A DNA stretch of 64,000 nt from Botryosphaeria dothidea (taxonomy: Eukaryota > Ascomycota > Dothideomycetes > Botryosphaeriales > Botryosphaeriaceae): the NCBI GenBank assembly GCA_011503125.2, contig WWBZ02000007.1:372001-436000 (forward strand), in the 5' to 3' direction. The translations under genes were made by a program, and so were the position numbers. Of this stretch, positions 48,636 through 59,502 are shown one piece after another (the stretch's first letter is position 1; each line of letters starts with the position of its first letter). The notes beneath the pieces are model-generated. The model worked only from the letters and a program-made list of their open reading frames with translations, was not told the origin of the DNA and did not search any database.

Positions 48636-49626
48636 GCGGCGGCACATGCCTGGATGTAGGAGTTCACAAGTCGTGCAGCCGCAGACTTGGGCGCCTGACT
48701 GCCAGAGCTGGTTGTGCATATCCCGAGGTATCGATACCCAGATCTGCTGTGACGTTGCCAAGTTCGGGTTTCCTCCCTCCCCTTCCCACAGTCCAGTCCT
48801 GTTCTGTTCAATTCCTTCCTTTACCGATGGATGTCTCGAGCGAAGCTCCCGCAGAAGAAAAAAGAAGCAGAAAGAAGAAAAGGGGACGAGGAGAAAAGCA
48901 TGTACGAGTGCGAGGCTCGTTGTGAGATGTGAAGTAATCAGGCATCGACCGGCGTAATTGCACAGATACCCCATTTGCATGGAAGGGCGTTTGGCATGCA
49001 TTCGCGAACCCAGCATCCTGGGAGTAGTGGTGGACAAAAGCGCGACAGCGCAAACGGTTGGATTCACGAGCAAAAAAAGAGTATTAATCCGTATCACGAT
49101 TGGGAGGGCCTTGTGCAGCATCAGGATGGAGCATAAAAATAGGTAGCATCATCATAGCCTTAACTGATCAGGGCAATAGACGAATTTTTGAAGCTCAACT
49201 TCTTGCGTAACCTTCCTTCGGCAAAGTTCACAAAAAATGTGAGGGTCTAGACGCTGTGGTCAGGTCTTGAGCGGGTGAACGGATTGCGGCGGCCAGAATT
49301 GCACCGAGTCAATGGCAGCTTTTCCGAGACCGGTTGAGGGCTGAGGTCACGGCGCGCTTGTCGTTTCCCAAATGGGACGAGAAAGTTTGCCGAATTACTG
49401 GACCTTCTCCCCGCAACACAGCAATGTACCCCACTCCCCACCTACTGCCTATAGCGGCGTCAGCAACGCCGTACACCCCTCCGTCACCGGAACTATGGTG
49501 TTGACTCGCTGGTTGCCGGGGTATAAAAAGCGGAACCGCGCCATGGATTGCTTGTTCCTAATCCCAACGTCAGTCATCTCCCTCCTCTGCGCACCTCACC
49601 ATTGATTCTCCCCAAACACTAACAAA
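48636..49626. other. Intergenic region with SDR promoter
   Basis: 3' UTR of the Red1-like gene and upstream region of the SDR gene; a TATA box lies near its end. Only chance ORFs otherwise. Confidence 0.6.
49522..49529 (+). promoter_or_regulatory. TATA box of the SDR gene
   Basis: TATAAAAA in a GC-rich context (GGGGTATAAAAAGCGG), 98 bp upstream of the ATG, a typical distance for a fungal gene with a short leader. One of the few clear TATA boxes here, which suggests regulated rather than housekeeping expression. Confidence 0.6.
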
Positions 49627-50697
49627 ATGGCAGCTGCTCCATCATCAGCACCCATTCCTTTTGATGTCTCCGGCAAGACCGCCATCGTAACTGGCGCCGG
49701 CTCTGGTACATTCCCACGCTCCAAAACATCACCACCAAAAAAAGCATGTCGACTAACGAGACACTTCAACCACGCAGGCATCAACCTCTCCTTCGCCCGC
49801 CTCCTCCTCTCCCGCAACTGCAATGTCGTCTTCGCCGACATCTCCCTGCGGCCCGAGGCCCAAGACCTCGTCCGCCAGCACGACGACGCCTCCAAGTCGC
49901 CGCGCGCCCTCTTCGTCGAGACGGACGTGACGTCGTGGCCGGCGCTGCGCGACCTGTTCGCGACCACGCTCGCCGCCTTCGGCGACTTCGACATCCTCTG
50001 CCCCGGCGCCGGCGTCTACGAGCCGCACTGGTCCAACTTCTGGCACCCGCCGGGCACCTCGCCCGAGGCCCGCGACGACCCGGACGGGGGGCACTACAAG
50101 CTGCTCGACATCAACGTCACGCACCCGATCCGCGCGACGCAGCTGGCGCTCTCGCTGTGGCTGCACCCGCCGGCGCGCGGCGACGGGCCCGCGCCCGCGA
50201 GGGCGTCGCCCCTCAACCCCAAGCGCGTCGTCCACATCAGCTCGGTGGCCGGGCAGGTGCCCAACTTCAACGCGCCCCTCTACGGCGCCAGCAAGTTCGC
50301 CGTCACCGGCTTCGTGCGCTGCCTGGCGCCGCTGGACGCGCAGGCGGGCGTGCGCGTCAACGCCGTCGCGCCCGGCATCATCCGCACGCCGCTGTGGACG
50401 GAGCATCCGGAGAAGCTTTTTTACGTCGACGACGGGCGGGATGGCTGGGCGACGCCGGATGAGGTGGCCGAGGCGATGCTGCGGTGCGTCGAGGAGAAGG
50501 GGCTGGTCGGCGGGACGGTGTTGGAGGTCGGGAGGGCGAATACGCGGACGGTCGAGGTTTTTAATGATCCGGGACCGGATAGGACGCCGAGTAAGGGGCT
50601 TGTGGCGAGTAATGCTAGTAAGGGGGCGCAGGAGATTTGGGGGTGGTTGGGGGATGAGAAAGTGTGGGGTAGTGGGTTGGGAGGGAGTAAGTTGTGA
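49627..50697 (+). CDS. Short-chain dehydrogenase/reductase (SDR), NAD(P)-dependent
   Basis: Two exons, 49627-49705 and 49778-50697, 332 residues. The intron (49706-49777, 72 bp, with a gactaac branch) splits the cofactor-binding glycine motif; splicing gives GKTAIVTGAGSGINLSFARL, a classical Rossmann TGxGxG start. FADI (beta-2), TDVTSW and CPGAGVY (in place of NNAG) follow. The catalytic triad elements are ISSVAG (Ser) and YGASK (Tyr-x3-Lys), then RVNAVAPGIIRTPLW. The length is somewhat above the 250-280 core, with a C-terminal extension. Substrate unknown; it resembles fungal 15-hydroxyprostaglandin-dehydrogenase-like SDRs. The intron is a multiple of three without a stop, so retention would put 24 residues into the nucleotide-binding loop. 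Third-position GC is very high in the middle and drops in the last 50 codons. Confidence 0.93.
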   Translation: MAAAPSSAPIPFDVSGKTAIVTGAGSGTFPRSKTSPPKKACRLTRHFNHAGINLSFARLLLSRNCNVVFADISLRPEAQDLVRQHDDASKSPRALFVETDVTSWPALRDLFATTLAAFGDFDILCPGAGVYEPHWSNFWHPPGTSPEARDDPDGGHYKLLDINVTHPIRATQLALSLWLHPPARGDGPAPARASPLNPKRVVHISSVAGQVPNFNAPLYGASKFAVTGFVRCLAPLDAQAGVRVNAVAPGIIRTPLWTEHPEKLFYVDDGRDGWATPDEVAEAMLRCVEEKGLVGGTVLEVGRANTRTVEVFNDPGPDRTPSKGLVASNASKGAQEIWGWLGDEKVWGSGLGGSKL

Positions 50698-51459
50698 GTT
50701 TCGGGGTGGGGATGTGTTGGTAGAGAGAGTTTTACTGCCACATATTGAGAATTATAGAGACGATCTTCTTTCTGGCCCAGGCTTTTTGGGTTCTCAGGGG
50801 AGCGTCAGTCTTTCACAGATGTCTCACGGTCCAGCGTCCCGTTGATGGCCCACATGCATTTTGCCACGGTCTGATGAGTTCGTTCACCATACACTGCGAA
50901 GCGTGCGACATTGTATCTGCAAAGACCGCAAGTTGGACGTGCCAAAGGAAACTGCCGAAGATATTTGTTTTCTGAATAGCTGCACTTGCCATATCTACAC
51001 ACGCTGTCCACAGTGTGGAGCTTGAATAGCCATCAAGACAGATCCGCGATGGTTTGGCTGTTTTTGTGAGAAGGGGGCGAAGCGCATTACCGAGGATGTA
51101 AAGAAGCATATGAGATAGGTGGAGGAGAGGCATCGTGGCGATTCCGGAAAGGGGAGTCAAGGCTTTCTCTGGAAGGATTGAGGCGGCTGACGCTGACTTC
51201 TGTCTTGGATGATATCAGGGTGCGGAATAAGCAAGCTGACAAGGCGCGTCCGTGATGATAATGAGGCGGCGTACTGATGGGGGGCGAGGGTATGATCAAG
51301 CTGCGCGGCAGACTTCCCGCCAAGTAGAAATTGACCATCGAGATACTTTTGCATATGTCGGTAGTGAATAGAAGGAAGGAAGATTTTGATTGTGCGCTAA
51401 GGATCAAACGGGCGTGAGACTCAGGCAGTGCTATTTTTGATAAGACTATAAATGTGAGT
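50698..51459. other. Convergent intergenic region
   Basis: 3' ends of the SDR gene and the STAND-like gene. The minus frame at 51157-51354 could in principle be an extra terminal exon of the STAND-like gene, but no junction is convincing. Confidence 0.5.
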
Positions 51460-53152
51460 TTACGCAAAAGACCCGTCCTGATTCCAATTCGTTTTTGCTT
51501 CGCAAAATTGTTCGAGCGCTTTATATTCAGAAACGTTGATCCGGTTTGCAACAGCCTGTAAAGGTGATCTGACTGGCGCTACGACGATCAGAATCTTCAC
51601 CTTGCAAGGAGCGGCCTTGACTACTCGCAAGAGAAGAAGCAGGGCTAAAGGGACCTGGGAGCCCGCTTCACTCTGCTGGTGGCAGCATTGGTCGATCCGG
51701 TCAAGAACAAGATAAACGGTGTCTTCCGGTGAGAATGCTGACAGTAGTTTGGTAAAAGCACATTCTGCGGCTTCCAATATGTCTCCTTCGTCTTCAGAAT
51801 TCCACTGCTCACATGTAATCATGGAGTGCAATTCTACCCAGTGGCTGCGCAGAAAACGGGGCCGGTAGGTAGCCAATTGATATATCAGATCTCCAAGCAC
51901 ATGAATTATGGATTTCCGGCTACTGTCCGCCATCGCCAATGTTCTCTGACAGAACACTGAGGCCGTTACTTCCCCTTCAGACCTGAGCCTCTGAGCAAGA
52001 AGCGTGGCGGCTTGCGATAGCCAGCTGAGCGTCGTGTGACTGAAACCTTGCCAGTTGTAACCAGAGAGGAGAAGTAGGCCAGGGTCCATCCGTTTGTACC
52101 ACTGGTCAAATTCTTCATCTTCCTCCAGTATCTCCCAAGTCATGGAAGGCGGTGCTCTGCCGATTGGAAAGCCCTGAAGCTGGAACACGGAACGCAGAAG
52201 GTTGTTATAGTCCCGCAACTCCTCGTCCTTGCTGGGAGCGTTCTTTGGTAGACCGAGTGCATTGCTGAGCCTGGCCAAGTTCCTGGTATCTTCTTCCTCC
52301 GTTTTCGTATCAATTTTGAACTCCAGCCGCCGCACATTATCGACCAGTTCGTGAATTCGCTTGTGCATCAGCACTTCAAAGTCTGACTTGATCTCAGTCA
52401 AGTTTGTCCTGATATCTTGGATCTTGCTCTCTATGGGGGCCTTTGGTCTTGAGGAACTTGCCAATTTTCGCCAAGATCGGTAGCAATAGTACTTGGTGGC
52501 CTCCTGGGCAAACAGGATAATGTCCGAATAGACATCGGCAATGCGGCGCTCCGTATCGAGTTCGTTGCTAGGGTAGATATCTTGCCAAGTGGTGAGCCGG
52601 GGGAAATACCGCGTGATCTCTCTGATTTCCTCCTCCAAAAGATCGTCGCGGCCTTGTTTCGTTGCTGCGACTTTCAGGAAAATTGCCAGTGTGCCGTATG
52701 CCAACCCGCCAAATTGGTTGTCCGCTGCCTTGACACACTCGACGATTCCAGAGTAGCTGTTAAGAAAGTCGGAGAAACATGTGAGGAATCGCTGTAGTCT
52801 GAAAGCGGCTTTCCCTGCCCCATGCTCCCTATTCTGGCTCACCAGGTGACGTTTTTCATCCGCCTCTTGTATCAGCATACGCGCTCTCTCTTCCTCGGCT
52901 TGAATGTTTCTTGCCAGAATTTCTTTACTTGTATCATAGCTTTCTGCTTCATCAAGAAGGCTGACCAATTCGGTATCACCATTCTCTTTGAGCTCCTTTG
53001 TCCATTGATAGTGGTCGCGAAGAAGGTTCCGAGCACGATCAAGACATAGCGCGCTGGGTATATAGTCAGCTCCTCTCGGTGCCGGATTCCGATAGAAATA
53101 GTGGAATTGCTTACCTTTTCGCGCTCGAAAACCACTTCTTCGGCCCTTCCAT
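51460..53152 (-). CDS. STAND/NLR-like protein with DUF7708-like N-terminal region
   Basis: Two exons: a 38-nt first exon (53152-53115) and 53053-51460, joined by a 61-bp intron with GTAAGC donor, gctgac branch and CAG acceptor, giving 543 residues starting MEGPKKWFSSAKSAL. The frame stays open upstream without the intron, but that N-terminus is not protein-like. Residues about 90-190 match the fungal DUF7708 pattern that precedes NTPase domains (YSGIVECVKAADNQFGGLAY, GTLAIFLKVA). A degenerate P-loop-like segment (LLLSGYNWQGFSHTTLSWLS) and a Walker-B-like VYLVLDRIDQC follow. There are no C-terminal repeats (ankyrin, WD or TPR), so it is short for an NLR and may be truncated. Such proteins are linked to heterokaryon incompatibility and innate-immunity-like signalling; here that is inference. 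Confidence 0.7.
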
Positions 53153-53814
53153 GATGTACGATGACGGATCAAGTTACGGAGTGGCCATACCACAGACGGG
53201 AACAAACACATGCCTCTCAATTTGAACGCGCGAGCCTGCGATTATCGAGGTAAGCAGCGTAAGGAGCGAGTGACCACGTGTATAGCAAAAGACATCATAA
53301 GTGGGTGCCACTTTCTTGTCATTTGTTGCTGGTGTGGTGCTTTTGAAGTTCATTGGCAGGATGTTCTCGTGTGGCTGCGAAGAAATTCGGCTGTGAGCCT
53401 TTTCGCCCCCATAGTATCCAATTTCACCTGGTGTGGCTTGCTGTATTGAGCCTCACAACCCAGATCTGTTGGTTCATGCAGCGGACGAATTTAGAACTGG
53501 TAGGCTGCAGCAATCAGCAACTGATGGTGGTCGCGTCAGCTAGTGTAAGCATCATTTTACCTAAAATTTCTAGCCATTCACGAAAACCCATCCATAAGCC
53601 TATGATGACACGGTGTCAATTAATGAGGCTTAAAGTATCGATCAGGCAATGAGCAGCGCTTCATCGGCTCTTGGCCCCCACACAATACCCGAACTGAATA
53701 TACCCTGGTGCTCAAGGTCATTGAGCTTCGCAAGGCTGAAACGCAGAAGAGATATAAGTTCAAGCGGAGAAAGCATTGTAGAGCCTTCAGTGGCCCGTTC
53801 AAATTCATCACAAT
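53153..53814. promoter_or_regulatory. Divergent upstream region (STAND-like / AAA ATPase)
   Basis: 662 bp between divergent start codons; expected to hold both promoters. Only short overlapping ORFs are seen and no recognised motif. Confidence 0.5.
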
Positions 53815-56800
53815 ATGTACAGTTCATCTTTTGTCGGCGGGGGCATCCCTCAGAATCAAGACCAAAACCAGCAGCCGATGGTCTACACTTATGTTTCGCA
53901 ACCTCCACACCCCTCATGGGTTCCTCAATTTAATGGAATGAGCTCAGAGCAGTTGAGATTGAGCCAGTTGCAAGGCGCGGCACCACATAATTCACCAAGC
54001 TTTTTCTCAGGCCAATTCATCCCGGTGCAACCAAACGCAAATATCCAGGCTACACAAGGAGCGCCCCCTGTTGCCGGTAACCCTTTCAACCAATCGAATT
54101 ATTATACATTTCCGATGAGCTTGCCTTTGGCCAGCAACTTCCAGTTGCAAGTATCACAGCCTTCAGCCACGCTTCCATTCAGCCCCCAAGCTCCAGAGCA
54201 GTTGAGAACTTATGGCAGCATTCCACAACCAATTCAGGCGCCAATGAGCGTAACAGGGTCTCAGTACAACCATGCGCAGGTGCAGTCCTTCCAAGGAAGT
54301 CTTGCCAGGGTTTCATCCGGCTTTGACCAGCAGCAGCAGCAGCAGCGGCAAGACCCTGTCTCCCCAGTGCAGTCTCCACACAGTCCAGTGAGTATGAGTC
54401 CAGGAATTTGTTTTCATCACAGTTTGAAGTATTCTTCCCGGTCTTGACACTCGCGAAAACCGACGGCTTTTCAGATAAATGCTGCAGTTTTAAATGTGTG
54501 AATTGCCTGAGCTACTTGTGCTAACGAAAACAGTCACAAGACGCTTTCCAGAGGCGAACGTACACAAATCCACTAGAGCGTAAGGTTGCGGACTTGGAAG
54601 CGCGAATCAAAGACCTCACAATGGCACAAACCAGCCCTTCGCTTCGCCGAACTCCATCCCCACCACCGCCTCTACCACCTGCTCCTCAAGACACATCTGC
54701 CCAAGCAAATTCTCAAGCAGATGTCCAGCCCACGAGACAAGATAGAATACCAGACAAAGATTCAGATGTAAAATCAGTGAACGCAGAACAAAAACAGCCG
54801 TCACGGCCCGAAACTGCGGAGACAACAGTCGCTCCAAAAGCTAGTGCGGAACCGGCTCAGGGAAACTCTCTGAAGCGCTTCCGCATGGTTGTTTCCAAAT
54901 ACGAGCCTGGAAAGGACAAAAGGGTGGAGGTCGAGGTGGAACCACCAAAGTCCGACCACGCTGTCTCCGTCGTGACATACCGCAAATACATGGATTCGCA
55001 AGATGTGAAAAGATGTATGTATGAAGAAGTTGAGATTGAGTCCGATGAACTCAAGGGACTTCTCTCCAAATCGATGTTACATGTTGAGGAGGACTTTCTG
55101 GAAGGCGCCTACACAAAGGCCGAGTCTCCTTTTGAACCTTTCGTCTTCAACTGGAAACGGCTGGTGGAAGCACAAGACTCCCGTCCGGAAGACACGAAGA
55201 ACATTCGCAACGCTCGAGAGGACCTCAAATACATCATGGACGCAATCTCCATCTCTGAACCACGCAAGCTGAAAGGATACTTCAGGGAACGGGACCAATA
55301 CTTGGCCGCCGGGACCATTACATTCGCGCACCTCTGGACGCTTTTTGGCTGGGGAACCAAGATCTACGCGCGACCATTCCTGGAGGACTGGCAAATGTTT
55401 GAAGTCAAGTACAATAGCGGCTACCGCAATTCTCCGGAAGCTGACTATGTGGAAGAAGACGAGCCTTACGATCGCTATGCTGCTTATGACGTATGCTGCT
55501 CTGCGTACGACTGGGATGGGAGCAATTTCAAGAGATACACCTACTTGTTCACTATTGACAAATTTGAAGGACGGAGGCCAATCAAATCATTGCCATGTTT
55601 TCCCACCGAATACTACGAAGATGAGCACGGCCGACAGAATGATTCCGGTCTGAGAGCGCAGCTCTTAGAGAGAGGGAAGAAGTTTGTAGAGCTTTGCACA
55701 GCAGAGGAGGCATATGCTTTGCGTAGGTACTCAGGACCAGTACTGGAAGTCAACCTGCAAAGATTCAAGCCCCGGGTAAGTCCAACCACCGGGGCCCCAA
55801 TTCACCCAGACTTACAACGTTCCACAGTATCCCCAATACCGCTACCCAATTCCGGTAAAGCGAAGGGAAATCAGGGTACGGCCGCTCCAAATTCTAGTCT
55901 TGCAATCTACTAATATCACGAACAGGATCAAGACGTAATCATTGACAACTCAGCATTCACCACATCTCAGAGAAATGAATTCACTGGGCTGAGCGAACTT
56001 CCGATCCTCGGGACCAAGGAAGCTCGCTTTGACCCGGCCGATTGCCCCTGTCGACCATGCCGTGAGGGCCCAACCAGAATTTGGCCTTCGAGGACCTTTT
56101 CTTCCCGCTTTGAAGAAGGCAAGGATTTTGTAGTCAGCGGAGAACGATTACTGCTCTGTCCCGCCAAGGTTCTCGGCTACGTACCCAGCAATAAGATATG
56201 GGCACAGTTCCGCATCCAACATGTCCGGGAGATCAGCGAAGACGCCAGAATCTCAAACGAAAGCCGCTTTGAGAGTCAGCTCGAGCTGGAAAAGAGCACT
56301 AAAGTGATGCTTCGGGCTTTGATAAGGCATCACCAAGCTCGCAAGGACGATCTTATGCAGGCCGGGAAACCCAAAGCGGCATCACTCGAGCTGGATCCGA
56401 TTGAAGGCAAAGGCAGAGGACTGGCAATCCTGCTACACGGGCCGCCGGGAGTGGGAAAGACTTTGACGGCTGAAGCTGTGGCTCTGGCAACAGGGAAGCC
56501 CCTTCTGCCGGTCTCCGTAGCTGAGATTGGAACTGAGCCGCCTGAGGCAGAAAGAAGGCTTATGGACGTGTTCGCAGACGCAAGCCGATGGAATGCGGTA
56601 CTTTTGATTGACGAAGCCGACGTCTTCTTGGAAGAACGTGTTGGCTTCCAGGACATCAAGCGCAACACGCTGGTCTCGGTTCTCCTCCGCGTGCTGGAGT
56701 ACTATGACGGCATCATAATCCTCACGACAAACCGCATCTCTTCTCTCGACGTTGCTGTGCAGTCGCGGATGCACCTCGCCATCCAGTATACAGATCTGAC

Positions 56801-57089
56801 AAAGGAACAGAAGTTTAATATTTTCCAGCAATTTCTGGACAAGGTTAAACATGAGATTGCAGATCGCCGCGCCATTGATGAATACCTCAACACCATTTGC
56901 AGGAAAGCTGCTTTGAACGGGCGTCAGATCCGAAATATCATCTCTTCGGCTCAAGCAATGGCGCATAATGAGCAGAGAAAACTCAACAAAGATCACATCA
57001 TTGAAATTTACGAGGCAACCGAAGCATTCATTACCTGCCTCAAGGACTTGACCACCACGAAACGGGCAAGAAACGAGGCTGTTCGGTGA
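53815..57089 (+). CDS. Large fungal AAA ATPase
   Basis: Four exons: 53815-54387, 54534-55775, 55828-55875 and 55926-57089 (introns 146, 52 and 50 bp), 1008 residues. The first 200 residues are Gln/Pro/Ser-rich and disordered. A coiled-coil segment (LERKVADLEARIKDL) and an acidic Pro-rich linker follow, then a DUF7025-like domain (TITFAHLWTLFGWGTKIYA, YDVCCSAYDWDG, SLPCFPTEYYED). The C-terminal AAA module has Walker A GPPGVGKT at about 793-800, Walker B VLLIDEADVFLE at about 847-858, sensor-1-like LTTNR and an arginine-finger-like QSRMHLAIQY. This architecture (disordered N-terminus, DUF7025, AAA) is common and multicopy in Pezizomycotina and has no established substrate. The 48-nt third exon was placed because it alone rejoins both frames. 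Confidence 0.9.
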
Positions 57090-57235
57090 AGCGTTGGGCT
57101 TGGATCCCAGATACTACCATGTCTATTTACAGTTTTGTCTACGAAAGCGCACATTGAGACCGAGAACTTTGATTCGCCCCTGTCTTCAGGAAGTAGTCAA
57201 TTTACACGTCTTTGAGATAGTCAGTTGTTCATGAT

Positions 57236-57923
57236 TTGTGCACAGATGTATCTACAGCGTTCACTGCTGGATCCAGCGCTTTTTTTCTTCATCCTGTAGA
57301 GCGTGATCGCGGTGCAGAGGTAGCAACGGAAGAGCTGTTCCTGGGGGTGCTCCAGCTGTTAGACAACCGCAACCGTATTTTCTCCACCGACGACCGAGGC
57401 CGGCCGCATTTTCCCAACGACTGGGACGGCACTGAGAGATGTGAGACGATGTCATGGCTCATCTGCAAGGTATCTATAAGCTCCCATATGTGATTTACGG
57501 GGCCTGCATGGCTGACGATTCCTAGGACACACATGTTCATGCAAACAAAGTGTCTCTTGAGTTCGACCGCAAGTTTGCGGGAAAGACTCCGCAAGCCGAG
57601 GACTTGAAGATCGTAGACGAGCTTTACGAGTCGACTGCGTTGGTTGCTCCAACTCATCCGACCAATGGTAACAACTTCCTTCACCCTCTCAAAACAAAGC
57701 CGTATACATACTAAACTCGATCACAGTCAAATTGAACAGCACCCTGCATACTGATTTGACAAAAGTTCCCAAGCACCACTTTGTTCGCAAAACCAGGAAG
57801 TCGGACGGAGCGCATTACACCGAACTGTGCTACAGCTTACTCGTTGAGGTCCAATCGGGTCCTATGAAGTTCTCCCTAGAAGTAGATGGAAAAGAGTATT
57901 CCGCTGTAGATGCAGACTACTGA
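57236..57923 (+). pseudogene. Hsp70-like C-terminal fragment
   Basis: Coding signal begins somewhere in 57236-57469 and continues in exons 57526-57667 and 57727-57923 (introns 56 and 59 bp). The three pieces read NDWDGTERCETMSWLICK, then VHANKVSLEFDRKFAG, then KLNSTLHTDLTKVPKHHF, ending YSLLVEVQSGPMKFSLEVDG and KEYSAVDADY. That is the pattern of the C-terminal region of fungal cytosolic Hsp70-like (HSPA12-type) proteins: an L-x-x-DLxxVPKxxF motif, then an ExxSGxxxFxLxVDGxxY end. The whole N-terminal ATPase domain is absent; the AAA ATPase gene ends only 147 bp upstream on the same strand. The first exon has no in-frame ATG before the conserved part. A truncated relic is most likely; an expressed short protein starting at an internal ATG (near 57449) is possible. 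Confidence 0.6.
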
Positions 57924-58971
57924 GAACTTCTGGTGGTTGCAGTCGGTGTCAATTGGAGCGTTAATGCAGTGAAACATTTTGTAGCTTGTTGCGATCGAGT
58001 CTCTTTATTGTAGTGTGCAAAATCGCTAAGATCAGTTGAAAGAGAAAACCCCTTAACAGGATAGATTGTGGAAAATGAGACCAGGGCAGTTCATAACAGT
58101 TCGAGCCAAGGTTTTCCTCTATCACACAAACTGCAAGAAAAGCCGCATGGTTGCACGCTAGTCAGTGATGCCATGGGATTGTATGAGAAAGTGGTGTAAG
58201 TGGTTACCTCAAATCCTCGTGCCATTGAATTGTCCTATGAATGCTGTATGAGCCCGTGCAACCAACTGAAACTGGTCCGGATCCCTACGTCGGCTCATGC
58301 CCTGCACTACACTTCGAAGCTATTGCTTCTTGACTCAATTACTATTATCTTCCATTGAGACCATAGAAATGGGAACGGCAACATACCTTACAAGCCGTAC
58401 GTCTTCCTGATCACGGTGGCTCCGGCAATTGGATGAAGAAGAAAAAGATAGAAAGAGGGTGAGCAAGAAGAGAGACTGGCTTGTATAGGCAAGCTCCCGG
58501 GGGATCGGCCCGACCAATGCTTCAAGAACGGTCCAGGATTGCCGCAGCGAATGTACAGCGGTTGATTCAGTAGGGCATTCTTGGTTTGAAAAGCAATGGA
58601 GCTGGAATCTGGAGACACATGAATCAAACCAAGGAATTTCTTTGTCAACAATAATGACTGTCACCTCTGCCTGTTTTCCCACATGTTTCCTGCGGTTGCG
58701 GTCACCTACGCTACCCGGTCCGGATAAGCCGAAGCCATCGGATCGGCTACTACAGATCCCGTTCCGTTGAATCCTCTTGACAAACACTGAAAAAAGCATT
58801 CGCATTGCTAATACGGACAAAAAGCCTCGGAGATCGGGGACAAGAGGCTGGCAAAAAATGTTCTTGAAATTAGAGACGCAATTGTCTCAAAAAGCTTAAA
58901 CGCACGCACTTCAAGCACAACCACCAAAAAAGCAATGATAATTACTCTTTTTGAAAATACGGAACTCTACC
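57924..58971. other. Intergenic region, 1 kb
   Basis: A 161-codon minus-strand ORF (58335-58820) has no recognisable domain and a Ser-rich low-complexity end; not called. No other feature seen. Confidence 0.5.
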
Positions 58972-59502
58972 ATGGCTCAAAGTATCGTTGAAGCCGCCAC
59001 CGCATTCGCCCACAAATACGACCGCACGATGCGGTCGTACAACGATCAGCCGCTTGAAGACTTCGCCACCGCTCTCAGTGCGTTCTACAATCAGAAGTCA
59101 TTCACGAACTTTTACAATGGCTCTACCACCGTCATCACAGACGTAGCGACCACCATCAGATCACTTTCGCACCACCTCTCCTGCATGGAGAAACGCGGAA
59201 TTGGCTTCTGTCTTACTATGGAGAAGCTTCATGTGGATCCTGTCAGTGACGGAAGTGCCTTGTGCAGGATAACATGGAAACTCACGCCGAAAAATGCTAT
59301 TGAGCCTTGGACATTCGACAACATCTACGGCTACCGGAGGACTTCCCTTGAAGCGAATGGGAGTGGCGAGCATGGTGTCGAAAGCAAGGAGACCAATGGG
59401 GCAGTAAAGGAACAAAGGCCAGACGGTGTATGGGAGTTTGTGGTCGCGGATAATGATATATCTAGCACGCTTCAGAGGGTCCCGAATCTCTATCAACTTT
59501 GA
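58972..59502 (+). CDS. NTF2-like (SnoaL-type) domain protein
   Basis: Single exon, 176 residues from MAQSIVEAATAFAHKYD; the upstream ATG at 58951 adds only seven unlikely residues. An N-terminal helix pair is followed by FYNQKSFTNFYNG, and the beta-sheet half contains GIGFCLTMEKLHVDP, CRITWKL, IEPWTFDNIYGYRR and DGVWEFVVADNDI. Size and pattern fit the small fungal NTF2/SnoaL-like alpha+beta barrel family, whose members are enzymes or binding proteins with varied substrates. No catalytic assignment is possible from sequence alone. Confidence 0.75.
   Translation: MAQSIVEAATAFAHKYDRTMRSYNDQPLEDFATALSAFYNQKSFTNFYNGSTTVITDVATTIRSLSHHLSCMEKRGIGFCLTMEKLHVDPVSDGSALCRITWKLTPKNAIEPWTFDNIYGYRRTSLEANGSGEHGVESKETNGAVKEQRPDGVWEFVVADNDISSTLQRVPNLYQL

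Noticed and set aside
58335..58820. 161-codon minus-strand ORF
   Set aside because: Ser-rich low-complexity end, no domain, no good start context.
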